Assembly (NCBI GenBank): GCA_004431415.1
Contig: QPMI01000010.1
Span: 124,001 to 188,000, forward strand
Length of the DNA stretch: 64,000 bases
Direction: 5' to 3'
Source of the DNA: Cyanophora paradoxa
Taxonomy: Eukaryota; Glaucocystophyceae; Cyanophorales; Cyanophoraceae
Shown here: positions 1 through 10,591 of the stretch, in pieces
Layout: the number at the start of each line of letters is the position of its first letter
Position numbering within the stretch: the stretch's first letter is position 1
Position numbers and translations under genes: made by a program
The notes under the pieces: generated by a model
Told to the model about the DNA's origin: nothing
The model's input: only the letters and a program-made list of their open reading frames with translations
The model's database searches: none

Positions 1-2632
1 CGCGGCTAGTGCCGTCGAAGGCGAGAGCGGGCGATGGCGTGACGCCCGCGGCGGCCGGCAGCGCACAGGCGGCCGCTGCTTCGGCAACGAGCGTAGAGCC
101 CGGGACGATCGCGGCGCCTCCCAAGGAGCCGCGGGTCCTCACCGTGTACTCGACGAAGCAGCGCGCGGTGCGCTGCCCGCTGCAGCCGCCAGCGCGTGCC
201 GCAAAGCTAACGGGAATCGACGCGCAGTGCGAACTGACGGAGGAGGACGCGGGAAAGATCTTCAGGATACGGGACTACAAGAAGGCGTTTCCCGAGGGCA
301 TCGCCGGCAAGGTTGATTTCGAGGTGCGGGCGGGCGGCAGGCGGCGGGCGGCGGGCGCCTTGCGGCCCGCAGCGGCGCCTGAGCTGTCTGCGCAGAACGA
401 ATCCGACCTTGGCATCATGCACCGGCGGGAGGCGATCGAGATCTTTGACGCGTTGCGCGAGGTGGACAAGGAGGTCCGGGCCGGCAAGCCTTCGAGCAAG
501 CCCGGGTTCTGCCTGAGTGCGTTCGCCTGAGCGACGCCTAGAGCGCCTGCCCGCATCGCCGCGCAGCGCTCACGCGCCCCGCCGCGCTCAGCCGGCTCGC
601 GCGGGATGGGTAAGAGCTACATCCTGAACAGTGTGGTCCAGGCCGCTTCCGACCTGGGCTGGTTCGTCATCTTCATCCCGGAGGGTGCGCGGCCCCCGGC
701 GCGTTCTCCCGTTTCCGGTCCCCGCCGGATTCGAACCCGCCCTCGCAGTGTTCAAGCTTACGGAGGGGCGGTACGCCATGCAGCACTCACCCACCCGCGA
801 GGGCCTCTGGGACATTCCCGAGATCTCCCAGGCAGGCCCCGCCCCCTTCTTCCATCCCTTCGCTCCGCGTACCCCCCTGACCTCCCCCGTCCCAAAAAAA
901 AGATGTTCCTGAAGGGTATCGAGGCCCGGAACAAGGAGCTCCTTTCCAAGACGAAGCGTACCCTGGAGTGGCCCTACGGAGACATTGAAGACAACCTGCT
1001 GGGGTACACCCGCCTCGGCATCGAGGAGGTCGAGGTCCGCGCAGAGCGATACCCCCCTCCGCCGTACCCCGGACCCGTTCCGACTCTGCCCCCAGGCCGC
1101 GCCCGAGGCCCTCTTGTTCCTCCTGGACGAGATTAGGGCCCTCAAGGAGTGCGTACCCCCGCAGCCGTTGCCTTTTTTCCCGAATTGACGTACCCCCCGC
1201 GCACCTGCAGTGTCCCCGTCCTGCTCGCCATCGACCAGTACAACGCTTTCTACGCGATGTGCAAGGGGTACATGGACGAGGCACGCGCCATTCCTCCCCC
1301 CCTCCATTTCAGTCCGTACCCCCTTGACCCGCGTGAGGGCAGGAGGGGAAGCACCTCCCCCCCCACATCTTCACGTGCTTCCGTCCCTTCGTTCGCTTCC
1401 CGGACGCCTCCATCGTGCGCCCCCGCCCCGCCCGGCTCGGCGGGCCCGCAATCCATTCCAGATCTCCAAGGCTTAGCGCAGCCTGGCCTGACCCCGCTCG
1501 CTTTGATGCGCAGAAGCAGGGCATGATGATCATCGCGACCTCCGAGGGCTGGATGGTGCGCGGCTCGCTTTTATCTATCGAGAAGCGGGCAGAGATGGGA
1601 GGGGCGGTGCTAGAAAAAAAGGAGCTGGGCGGGCAGGAGTCGGCGTGTGAGGGCAGGCCGTCGGCTCGACGCGCCCCGAGCGATTTCGATTCGCATTAGA
1701 ATCAGATTCGAGTTCGCCCCGTCCGACGCACGCCCCGCCGCCGATAAGTCTAAGAAGATCCAGGCACGAGGGGCTAAGAAAAGAAAAAGGCTGGAAGCGC
1801 CGATGATCAGTGAGTCACAACAGTTCGATAGACTGACTAACTGACTAGTGTTTCTGGTCCGGGCAGCAAGTTTTCATTTCGATTTCCATTGACTGGCGCC
1901 GCCCTGCTCCCGGACGCAGTGGCACAAGTCGCAGACGATCCGGGAGGCCCTCCTCGACTCGCCCCTCGCCCGCGAGGTTACGACCCTCACCCGCACCGAG
2001 CTCCAGGTCCGTCCGCAGGGGCGGGGCGAAGCTGAGCGTAGCTGAGCGGAGCGGGGCGGACGGGGCGGAGCTCGGGAGGGTGGAGGGGCCGGGGCGGGGC
2101 GGGGCGGGGCGGGGCGGGGCGGTTCGGGGCTCGAACCACTCTCTACTGCTTTCATATCTACCCTTAGGGCGGGAGGGACGCGTTTCTGCTCTCCGCAGGG
2201 AGCGGGGGTCGGGACGCCTTCACTCTCCCCCGCCCCCCTGTTTTTCCTTTACCCGGATTCCCTCACTTGTTCCCCCCTCCTCTCTCTCAGATCCTTCTCG
2301 CGCGGTACAAGACCGTCGGCGGCATGGGCGCCCGTGCGCCGTACCCCCCACTCCCGCCCCGCGCCCGCTCCTCCCCGCTGACCGCCCGCCGCCCCCTTCA
2401 GCCCTGGATCGGGCCCACGTAAACCAGATCTGGGCATACACTGGCGGCCTCCCTGGCGACTGCCTCAAGGTGTGTTTTTTGTGTACCCCCTCCACCGCCT
2501 GAATATCGAAGCCCCCCCCCGATCCGGCTCACCTGAGCGCAGGCCGCGGCGCTCTCCGGGATCGACGTACCCCTAGACGACGAGGACGCCCCGCTCTACG
2601 CCGCGCGCCTCCGCAAGGGCATCTGGAAGTGA
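1..2632 (+). CDS. DAP3: Mitochondrial small-subunit ribosomal GTPase-like protein DAP3/mS29 (5' end missing)
   Basis: Multi-exon gene entering from the left edge. Exons read through a P-loop (GSRGMGKSYILN, formed by splicing into about 598-625), then GWFVIFIPE, FKLTEGRYAMQHSP, the Walker B-like stretch PVLLAIDQYNAFYAM near 1217-1260, MMIIATSEGW near 1525 and the C-terminal YTGGLPGDCLK near 2440-2470. The last exon ends LRKGIWK and stop at 2630-2632. These landmarks and their order match DAP3/mS29, the GTP-binding protein of the mitochondrial small subunit. No in-frame ATG is visible, so the start lies before base 1. Introns are short and several use GC donors, for example near 831 and 1282; many carry GTACCC motifs. 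Exons between about 1300 and 1510 are uncertain. Confidence 0.85.
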
Positions 2633-3648
2633 TCTTCGGCTGGCCGGCAGGCGCGGGCGCGGGCGCGCCGGCCGCTGCCGGGCCGGCGGGCCGGCGGGTA
2701 GCTTTGGGCGGCTCGTTCTCCGCGGTAGAGTTTCTCTGTGGCGGTCAACGCGGCTTGCCTTCGTTCGCCGACTCGGCGCGCGGTGCTCGGGCCGGGGCCG
2801 AGGGTCTGCAGAGAGCTAGGCCATAGCTATAGGCCATGATCATGATGCCGCAGTGCGCTGTATACAGCCTAGCAGTGCGCTAGCTTGCGCGAGCTCTGCA
2901 TGCGCAGCTAGCGGCCGCAGCTGCAGCCCTGGCAGCTGCCCAGCCCGCACTGCCAGGCTAGCCGGCGCCGCGCGCCCGGGCATGCGCAGGCAGCGGCACG
3001 CGCGCCGGCGCGCACTGCATGCGGCAGCGTGCAACTTGGCAAGCGCGGACGTCGACGGGCCGGCGACGGGCCATGGCCAAGCCTCGGAGCTCGAGCTCGA
3101 GCTCGATCGAGCTCGCAGAGGATCGATTCGGAAGGATCGCAAGCTTGACGACCGATGGCCCGGCGATGGGAATCATGGGATTGTTCCGAAAGGGGGTACG
3201 CGTGTTCGATTCACGTGGCGGAACCCAATGGTTGTTATGACAGTGTCTTATAGAGTGAATCGCGGCCAGCCAAAGTTCGCATTGCAACTTCGCAATTGCG
3301 CGCAAGTCTAAAGCTTGAAGCAGCTCCCAGCAAGCGATTGTCCGCAGGACTGCAGAAGCATCTAGTCGAGCAGCTCCTGGGGCGCCACCGTGTGCGATCG
3401 GTCTTGCTTAGGATCTTCCTGAGCAGCTTTGGATCGGCGTAAGGACATTGCGGAATCGGTGCCCCCTCGATTCCGGAATCGACGCGTCCACACAGCGATC
3501 TCGTTGTTTCTCACGCTCTAAGGTGCCTGCTGAGGTCAACGGGTCTATCGCTGCGAGCACTCTCGCTTCCCCTGAGTGCCTCGCTAAGATTCGCCACCGC
3601 AGGTCGGGTTTTACCGGGACGCCAGACCCCCGGGCCTTCCGCGGAGCT
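2633..3648. other. Intergenic spacer, DAP3 to HMG-box gene
   Basis: No convincing exon. The stretch holds GC-rich palindromic simple sequence (runs of GCGCGGGC near 2648) and an alternating GAGCTC/CTCGAG tract at about 3088-3115. The promoter of the HMG-box gene should lie in the last few hundred bases, but I recognise no element. Confidence 0.5.
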
Positions 3649-5370
3649 ATGATGTTCGATAGAAACGGGTTTCCCGTTCAGGGTGATGCACAGGAGCGTC
3701 CGGCCGCGACGGTAAGTCTCGTTTGATGACGCCGGTTACTCGGCCGTATCGGCATCGCCTAGCAGCTGGCGTCCCCGACTCCCTTCGTCCTTCTTTCGTT
3801 TTCGTCTGACATCCCTTGGCAGAATGGGGTCGTGTCGAACGGCGCGTACGCGGGCTACTACCACGTCTATCCGTACGGCAGCACGGCAGCAGGGCGAGCA
3901 GGAGTGGCAGCGGGCCAGCTAGAGCAAGCGAGCGCTGCTCGTCCTCGATCCCCGCAGCAGCAGTTCCAGCAGCACGCGGAAAGGAGAGATGATTTGAGCC
4001 AGTCGGCAACCTTCACAACAGCGTCCCAGCCGCAGAACCCTCCTTCTCCTCCTTTCTCCTCTTATCCTCCTCCCACTCCGTATCCATACCCGCCGTTCAA
4101 CTACCCGTATGCGCCGCCGCCGTTCCCGCACAGTGCACCGGTGTATTCTTCGCAGGGCGGCCGCGGCAGCAGCGCAAACGGCCGCGGGGGCAGCTCCGAA
4201 GCGTCCAACGCGGCTTCTTCTTCCTCTGCCGAAGCCGCTGCCAACCAAGCAGCTGCAGCAGCTGCGGCGGCGGCAGCTGCCGCCGCCGCTGCGGCCGCCG
4301 CCGGCCAGCCGCCTCCCTTCCCCTACGGCTCGTACCCTCCGCATCCGTACCCTTTCTGGCCCTACCCTCCTCCTCCGTACGGGTTCTACCCCCCGCCGAT
4401 CCAGGCAACGCGGCCCGCGTCGCCCAAGTCGAAGGCCCACGCGCTGCCCAACCCGAACTCGCCCGAGGCACCGGCGGCCGGCTCGAAGAAGAAGCGCGCG
4501 AAGCGGGCGGCGCCGACCTCGGACGTCGCCGCGGGCGCCGCGAGCCTTGTCGGGCTGCCCCAAGCCCCCATCGCCCTCGCCATACCCGAGCGACGGCTCG
4601 CGCCCCTCCGCAAGCCTCAGAACTCCTTCATGCTCTTCTCGGTAACCCCCACCATCACTCTCTCTCCCTTCGCCCCCGCGTTACCCTCCGGCGCTTACCT
4701 GCGCCGCTCCAGAACGAGTACCGGTCGGTCCTGCAGGCGAAGTACCGCAACTTGTCCAACCAGCAGATCTCTGAGTGAGCGGCTCCTTCCCTTTCCTTTC
4801 CCCTCCTCGCCTTGCTCTCTGTTTGACTGTCCCCAGACTGCTGGGCAACCTTTGGAAGAACCTGCCCGCGGAGAAGAAGCTGCCGTACCAGGAGCAGGCC
4901 AAGAAGCTGAAGGAGGAGTTCGAGCGAGCGTGAGCGACCCGACCGCCCGCCCGGCCGTCGCCGCCGCTCTCTGAAGGGGGGGGCGCAGGCACCCGAACCT
5001 CGTATTCAAGCGCCGGAAGCGGGGCGCGAAGGAGGCCGACGGCGCCGTCGGCTCGCCGGCGCGGCCGACGGTCGAGATCGACGACCTGGAGGTACAACGG
5101 CTGCTTCCCGTGCGCTTCAAGAGCTCGGTGGCCGGCGCCGAGGAGCTGGCGGCGCTCAAGGACGACATCGTCAGGCGGGCGGCCGAGGGCGACATCTCAG
5201 CGCTCGCCGTCGAGGAGGGGGACGCCGCTTCTGGGGGCGAACCCGTGCCCGTCGGCCAGGGCGACGAGGCGGCCACGGCGGCCGAGCAGCTCCGGGCGTA
5301 CCGCGCGCAGGCGGGGGCCTCGGCCGCCTCCAACCCGGCCGTCGACTCTGTCCCCACCTTCCGGCGCTAG
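3649..5370 (+). CDS. MATA-type HMG-box DNA-binding protein
   Basis: First exon 3649-3711 starts with two adjacent ATGs and ends at a GTAAGT donor; the next exon resumes at 3823 (NGVVSNGAYAG). The N-terminal half is low complexity: Tyr/Pro-rich (PYPPFNYPYAPPPFP), a polyalanine run near 4250-4300 and a basic KKKRAKRAAP patch. The HMG box is split over three exons: KPQNSFMLFS (about 4610-4640), NEYRSVLQAKYRNLSNQQIS, then LLGNLWKNLPAEKKLPYQEQ and a KLKEEFERAHPN end. The R/KPxNSFMLF opening and the spacing fit the MATA/fungal mating-type class. A nuclear DNA-binding role is inferred from the family; targets are unknown. The C-terminal about 110 residues are acidic/Ala-rich with no known domain. 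Stop at 5368-5370. Confidence 0.85.
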
Positions 5371-5992
5371 CCGGGCCGCCCGGGCCGGGTCGGGCGGTCG
5401 TAGCTGCTGGTGAATGTCTGCGTCCGAGTTTCAGTTGCGTTCGCAAATCCAACTCCCCGTCTTTGCGTTGGTCAGGAGAGGGCGGACAAAGGCGCACGTA
5501 GTTTAAAGGCAGATTAGACGTGGCTATGAACTCTATTCTTGCATGGATTCTTTCCCGGTGTCACAGTGTCGCCGATCGGCGAATTTGCCGTTTCCTTTCG
5601 AATTCTCGCAGTAGGACTCTTTTGCATACCAGCCGTCCCCGTCGCGTCCTAAAGCTGGCTAGCGCTAGCGCTGCTCAGCTCCGGATCCCGAGCTCGAGGC
5701 GCGCCATACGAGCCTTGTCCCAATTGTCGAATATGACAATTCCTCTTCCGGACATCCATGCCACAGAGCTTTTCTCGCAAGAGAGCCCGTGCGCAAGAGG
5801 CGTCCAAAGCGGTGGCAGGTGCGCATGTGATGAAGAAAGCTTAAGGATATGAATTACAACACACAAACTGTAAATTAAGCGGGGATAATCCTAAAATGGA
5901 GTCTTGGCGGCGCGTACGGGCGCGCCGGCACGGAAGCTTACCCTAATTCGCTACGGGCGGCACGCATCGTGCGTGCGTGCTCTGGCTGCTGA
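5371..5992. other. Intergenic spacer between convergent genes
   Basis: Lies between the 3' ends of the HMG-box gene (+) and the membrane-protein gene (-). It is visibly more AT-rich than the flanking exons (TTTCCTTTCGAATTCTCG, AATTACAACACACAAACTG). No exon-like reading frame or RNA gene seen. Confidence 0.5.
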
Positions 5993-7647
5993 TTACTGGC
6001 GGTTGCCGACGTCCTTGGTGGACGACGAGCGCTTGTCCAGGACGGTCAAGACGAGCTGAATGAGGGTGAAGCACCAGGTGAGGATGGACATGACCTACAC
6101 CGACCGTGGAGTCAGCGGTTGAGTAGCGGCGGGAGGAGGCCGGAAAGGACGGACCATCATGCCGTACTCGGTGGCCGCGAAGGAGGAGATGGTTCCCTTC
6201 GAGAACTTGCGGGACCACTCGAGCGAGCGGCACGCGAAGCCTGCGGCCGGCCGCGTGAGCCCACGGCCGGCGCGGGAAACAAGCGCGGCGAGCAGGAGGC
6301 GGAGCGGCGAGCGAACCCATGTTGATGGTGTTGAAGATGAAGACGATCACGAGGAACTGCGCGAATTTGAGCACTCCTTCTCTTCCTCGACGGCGGGCGG
6401 GCGGGCGCACCATGAAGTGGGCCTCGACGACGCGGCTCTTCTTGTGGCCGCCCAGGGTCGCGAACCAGAACGCGTAGAAAGTGTACACGAAGGTCAGGAC
6501 CGCTGCGGGGCGCGGTCAGGCGGTGCGCCTGGCGGGCGGCGGGCGGGAAACGCACAGGCGGGGAACGCGGCGAGGTAGGTCATGAACGAGGTGAAGATCG
6601 GTCCCGGGAAGGACTGGCGGCGAAGATCAACTCGAGCAACTAAGAAAGTCCAAGAGAGAGGAAGCGCACGAGGGTGAGGAGGTTGTCGTTGTTGCGGATG
6701 ACGCCGCTCGAGTACACCTTCCACGCGTCGCCGACGGTGATGGTGGCGTCGAGGAGGTCGAACATGTCCTGCCAGTTGTACTGCTCGCCGAGAGAAGCCA
6801 ACCGGCGCTTGTTGTACCACGCGTTGCAGTGGCCGAGGTTGAACGGAGCGACCGCCTGCAGGCCGCGCGGGTTGCACGTCCCGGGTGCGACAGTGATCAA
6901 GCCCTTCGCGTCGTAGCCGGTCGGGTTGGCGCCGCAGGTCGTGAGGGCGGGCGACACAAGGTTCTCAAGGCAGCCGACGTTGTACATCCTGGCGCGAGTG
7001 GGTCAGAGCAGCGCGGCGTAACTATGGCGGAGGAGGCCAGGCGCACGCGTCGGTCAGGCTGCGAGTTCAAACGAAAGATCAGCGACCGCAAACAGGCTGC
7101 GGAATCGGTCGGCTAGCGGACCTCTGCGGGGTCCAGACGATGCCAGCGGAGCGGGTGAGAGGGCCGACGGTCTGACGGCCCATGAAGCCCTGAAGGACGG
7201 AAATAACGTCAATGAAGGCTAGAAAGACGGCCGAGGGCCGCCGAACGCACGGGGCCCTGGCCGTGGTGCTGGGCCATCAGGCGGAACTTGGTGGACTCGC
7301 TGAGACCGGCAAGGTAATCGCCAGTCGCATAGCCGCCCTCCCTGTGTGATATCGGACGGTCAGGAGGGGTCGGTGGCGGGGCCGAGAGAATTTGGATCAG
7401 CTGGGCTCCTAGTCGACTGGCTGGACCGGCCAGGCCCGCTCGGGAGAATCGATGGGTGAGAACGCACCAGAAGTCAATCCAGCGGTAGGTCTGTCGTAGG
7501 CGACGCCGCGGAGACGGCGAAATCGGGGCGTCAGTTTTAACGGCCCCAGAAAGGGCGGAACGGACGCACGAGGATCACATGGGTGATCGCGCACATCCAC
7601 AGGAAGACATTGGGGATGAAAACCCTACGGTTCGCGGCCACACCCAT
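5993..7647 (-). CDS. Multi-pass membrane protein of unknown family
   Basis: About nine exons on the minus strand. The model begins MGVAANRRVFIPNVFLW at 7647 and continues TYRWIDFWEGGYATGDYL (about 7490 and 7340), AFIDVISVLQGFMG (about 7220), a soluble segment with several cysteines (MYNVGCLENLVSPALTTCG, about 6987), SFPGPIFTSFMTYLAAFPA, VYTFYAFWFATLGGHKKSR, LKFAQFLVIVFIFNTINM and VMSILTWCFTLIQLVLTVLD. It stops at 5993-5995 after KDVGNRQ. Four or five hydrophobic stretches are long enough to span a membrane; the large Cys/Asn-rich loop between the first and second could be lumenal or extracellular. One junction (about 7245) works only with a GC donor. I do not recognise the family and give no function. 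An upstream in-frame TAG supports the chosen start, but a further 5' exon cannot be excluded. Confidence 0.6.
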
Positions 7648-8222
7648 GGTGAAGAAGAGGGGCCTGGAACTCTCCCTGTACCCCTGATTCTACCACTACT
7701 TCCGGTCAAGTTGGTCGCTTTTCCGGCCACAGCTGCGCATGCAGCAGCCATGGCCAGCGGAAGGGCACGGAGGCTTGAGTTCGGCCGCGCGCGGCGGCCG
7801 CGCGCGGCCCGCTCCGGCGCGGCGGCCGCGGCCGGCTCCGGATCGACGCCGCCAGGGCTCCCGACCCGGCCGCGGGCGCGGCGAGCTCCGAGGCCAAATT
7901 AAAGTAGTAAGAGTGCCGCAGTGCTCGAGCTTAAGCTTCAGCTTAAGCTTCAACTCAGGCCGGCGCCGCGGCGGATTCCAATCCAGCATTCTAAGCTAAA
8001 TTAAATTAATCACATTCTGCTCACTATAAGACTGCACGCACATGTACAGTGCAATAACTTAATCCTACAATATGCAAATGCGCGCGCGAAGATCAAAGAA
8101 AGAAAAGCTGCAGGACTGCGAGATTGAGGATCGGACGGAAATGTATACTATGATACGTAAGAGTGGGCGAAATCCGATGATCGTAGTTGGGAGGGTCGAT
8201 CAAGAATCGGGCGATATCGATC
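7648..8222. other. Spacer with HindIII-like alternating repeat
   Basis: No gene seen. Contains GC-rich palindromic sequence (GGCCGCGCGCGGCGGCCGCG near 7780-7800), a short alternating AAGCTTAAGCTT-type repeat at about 7928-7952, and AT-rich sequence around 7995-8070. It separates the 5' end of the membrane-protein gene from the 3' end of the PDZ-like gene. Confidence 0.45.
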
Positions 8223-9083
8223 TCAGGAGAGGTCCACGGGGTGCTCGATCTCAAATGTCGTGGCGCCTCCGTTATTGGACCGGGGACGGGAAGCGTTGCT
8301 CTCGATCGCGCTCATGATCGTCTCGAGCTTCACGCCGAGCGCGTTCACCAGCCGCTCCTGCGTCCTCCCAAGCCGCCTGTCGGTGATGAAGGTGCCCGAG
8401 ATGCGCCGTATGCGGTCGCCAGGGAACACGTTCTTGCTCCTGTCGGCGGCGCCTCCGGGCTTCACCTCTGCACGGAGCGGGAAGGGGCGTCAACGTCAGA
8501 GTTCGAGCAGCGCGCGTGTGCGGGCTGCATTGAGCGCTGTGCGGGGGCGGGGGCGCACCGGCCACGTACACGTCCCCCGTTTCATCGTCCTCTTCGAGAA
8601 CCATGCCCATGGGGCGCCTGAGCGTCACCCTGAGCGCGCGGCGTGAGCGTGAAATGACCGATCGACGCCGAGCGCTAGCCCCGCAGGCCCGCAACCGGGT
8701 GGGCCGAGGCTAGGCTGCTTCGCGCTTGCGAGGCAAGCCATAACCCCTCATCTAAGCGCCCTTGGCGCGGGGAGCTCTCCAAGGACACGTGCCTCGCATT
8801 GCGCAATAAGCAGAGCTCACTTGACTATCGGGCCAGCGGGGAAGGTGGTCGCCGCATGACGATCAGTCGGTTTCAGATCAGGAAAAGCGTCGAACCCCGC
8901 GACCTCGAAGACCCTATGAGCTCTCTCTGATCGCCCGCCAGGCGATGGCGCAACTGAACAGGATCGCGGGAGCCGGTGACGCGGGCTGGAAGGCTGAGAG
9001 GCCGATTCACGATTCAACGGGGATGCATGCGCAGGGACGGGGTGATCGAGGCTGCGGCTAGTAACGGAGAGAACGAACGCCAT
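8223..9083 (-). CDS. Small PDZ-like domain protein
   Basis: Three exons: 9083-8821, 8630-8559 and 8467-8223, with GT-AG junctions that keep frame (PIVK/VTLRRPMGMVLEE; VYVA/EVKPGGAAD). The central segment VTLRRPMGMVLEEDD...GDVYVAEVKPGGAA...GDRIRRISGTF has the layout of a PDZ domain: a PLGxxLEE-like carboxylate loop, a VxVxEVxxGGxA strand and a GDxI/L strand. The first about 90 residues are basic and Ser/Pro/His-rich, with MAFVLSVTSRSL at the start; this may be an organelle-targeting leader, though that is a guess. An upstream in-frame ATG exists at 9167; I prefer 9083 because the sequence then opens with a leader-like stretch. The gene is divergent from VMA21 across about 105 bp. No partner can be named. 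Confidence 0.65.
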
Positions 9084-9188
9084 TGCTCCGTTGCGAACTG
9101 GCCGGTGTACCTGCGAACGAAGTACGCTTAGTGTGCCGTCCGAGCTCGAGCTTGTTGTCCACCCCACGCGTATACGTCCTGCTCAGCG
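9084..9188. promoter_or_regulatory. Short divergent spacer, PDZ-like gene / VMA21
   Basis: Only about 105 bp separate the two start codons, so both promoters and 5' UTRs must overlap here or use introns. No TATA box or other known element is recognised. If the PDZ-like gene starts at 9167 the spacer shrinks to about 20 bp. Confidence 0.35.
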
Positions 9189-9732
9189 ATGTCCTACTTC
9201 GTGCGCACCGTAAACGACGGCATCTCGGGGCTCATGGCCGTCAACGGGTTCGACGCGCGGGCGGATGCCGCCGCGCCGCCTGACGCCCCCCGCGCAGCGT
9301 GCCCGAGAACAAGCCCGTGATACAGAAGCTGATACGCTTTTCCCTGGCAATGGTAACGGTGCCCGTCGGCATCTTTCTCGTCTCTTACTACGCAATCCTC
9401 GACTGTGCGCCGCTCGCTGTCCCGCGCGCCCTTGAACGATGCCGTCGTTTAATGCGGCTCTCTGCCCCGCAGCGGCGTTCCTGACTGTGGCGCGGAGGAC
9501 GGGATCGCAGTCGGAGAAGCTGGTGTGGAGCGCTGTCTTCTCTGTGATTGCAGTTAACGCGATCATCGTCATGTACATCCTCTCCGCCTTCGCCGAGGAC
9601 GTGCAGGGGGCCGCGCCGGCTCCCGCAGCAGCAGCAGGGACCGGCGCGGCGGCGCCATCAGCAGCAGCAGGCGCCAGCACTGCGGCGGGAGCGGCGGCGC
9701 CCGCCTCTGCAGGGCAGAAGAAGCGGGAATGA
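9189..9732 (+). CDS. VMA21: VMA21-like V-ATPase assembly integral membrane protein
   Basis: Three exons: 9189-9247; 9298 to about 9397; and about 9469-9732. Spliced, the protein reads MSYFVRTVNDGISGLMAVNG, then VPENKPVIQKLIRFSLAMVT, a first membrane helix ending VPVGIFLVSYYAILD, and a second helix VWSAVFSVIAVNAIIVMYIL. This two-helix hairpin with a K/R-rich lead-in and the MxTVPxG motif is the hallmark of VMA21, the ER chaperone for V-ATPase V0 assembly. The C-terminal tail is longer than usual: about 50 Ala/Gly/Pro residues ending GQKKRE. A lysine-rich end is compatible with ER retrieval, although KKRE is not a strict KKXX signal. The first intron is only 50 bp. Confidence 0.85.
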
Positions 9733-10591
9733 TTACATCGGGGTCAGATCTTCGTTAGCACCTGTATATCTCAATGCAGTACTAATCCGACGAATCATGC
9801 ATTGCGCCGAACCCTGACCGTCGGACTCAGTGAGCGCATAGCCTGAGGCCGCCTCCCCGAGTCCTAGGCTACTAGGCTAGGCCCCGGCCCCCCCGGGCCC
9901 GCGGCCGGCCGCGGCCGGGGGGCATGCATGCGCATGCATATGCACAGGGCAAGGCTGTTCATGCCATCATGGCATCATGGCATGATGTTGCAGCCTGCCG
10001 CGGCGCTGGCAGGGCCCGCCGGCCCGCGGGCATGCGCACTGCGGCATGCAGAGCCAATCGCGAGCTGCCTTCTAGAACTGGTGACCACTGACCACAGTGA
10101 CCGGTACCAACTGGCAACTTGGCAACGCCCCCGGGCCCGAGGCCAGCCTGGCAGCGTGCATGCGCAAGGCAGCACATGCAATGGCACACTTAAGCTTCAA
10201 AAAGGCTTGGCAAGGTGACTCAGTGACGGCAGCAAGTTGTATCGCATCCTCATCTTATTGCAATTGAGAGTGGAAAAAAGCTGGCGCGGCGTAATAGCTG
10301 GCGCGGCGTAATACATGAAGACACCTCCAATACAGAACGAGAGACGAAAGCGCGCGGGCAGTGTGCTTCTAAACTGTCTAAAGCTACAGGCCCGACAGCG
10401 TATGATTTGCGCAAAATCGATCGATCCGGACGCAAGGCGAAAACGACGACAGCATAATATCGCAAGAGGACTTGACTACCTACTACGCCTAGGCCTAAGC
10501 GCATAAAAAAGGGGATGGAAAAAACTTCGGGAGGAGGGGGCGAACACGTGAAACGGCGGCCGGGCCGCGCCCGGCGCGGCGAGAAAGAAGA
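9733..10591. other. Intergenic spacer with palindromic GC-rich repeats
   Basis: No gene seen. The centre (about 9885-10060) is dense in short palindromes: GGCCGGCCGCGGCCGG, GCATGCATGCGCATGCATATGC, and CATCATGGCATCATGGCATG. The region separates the 3' end of VMA21 from the 3' end of the MORN/pseudokinase gene. Confidence 0.45.
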
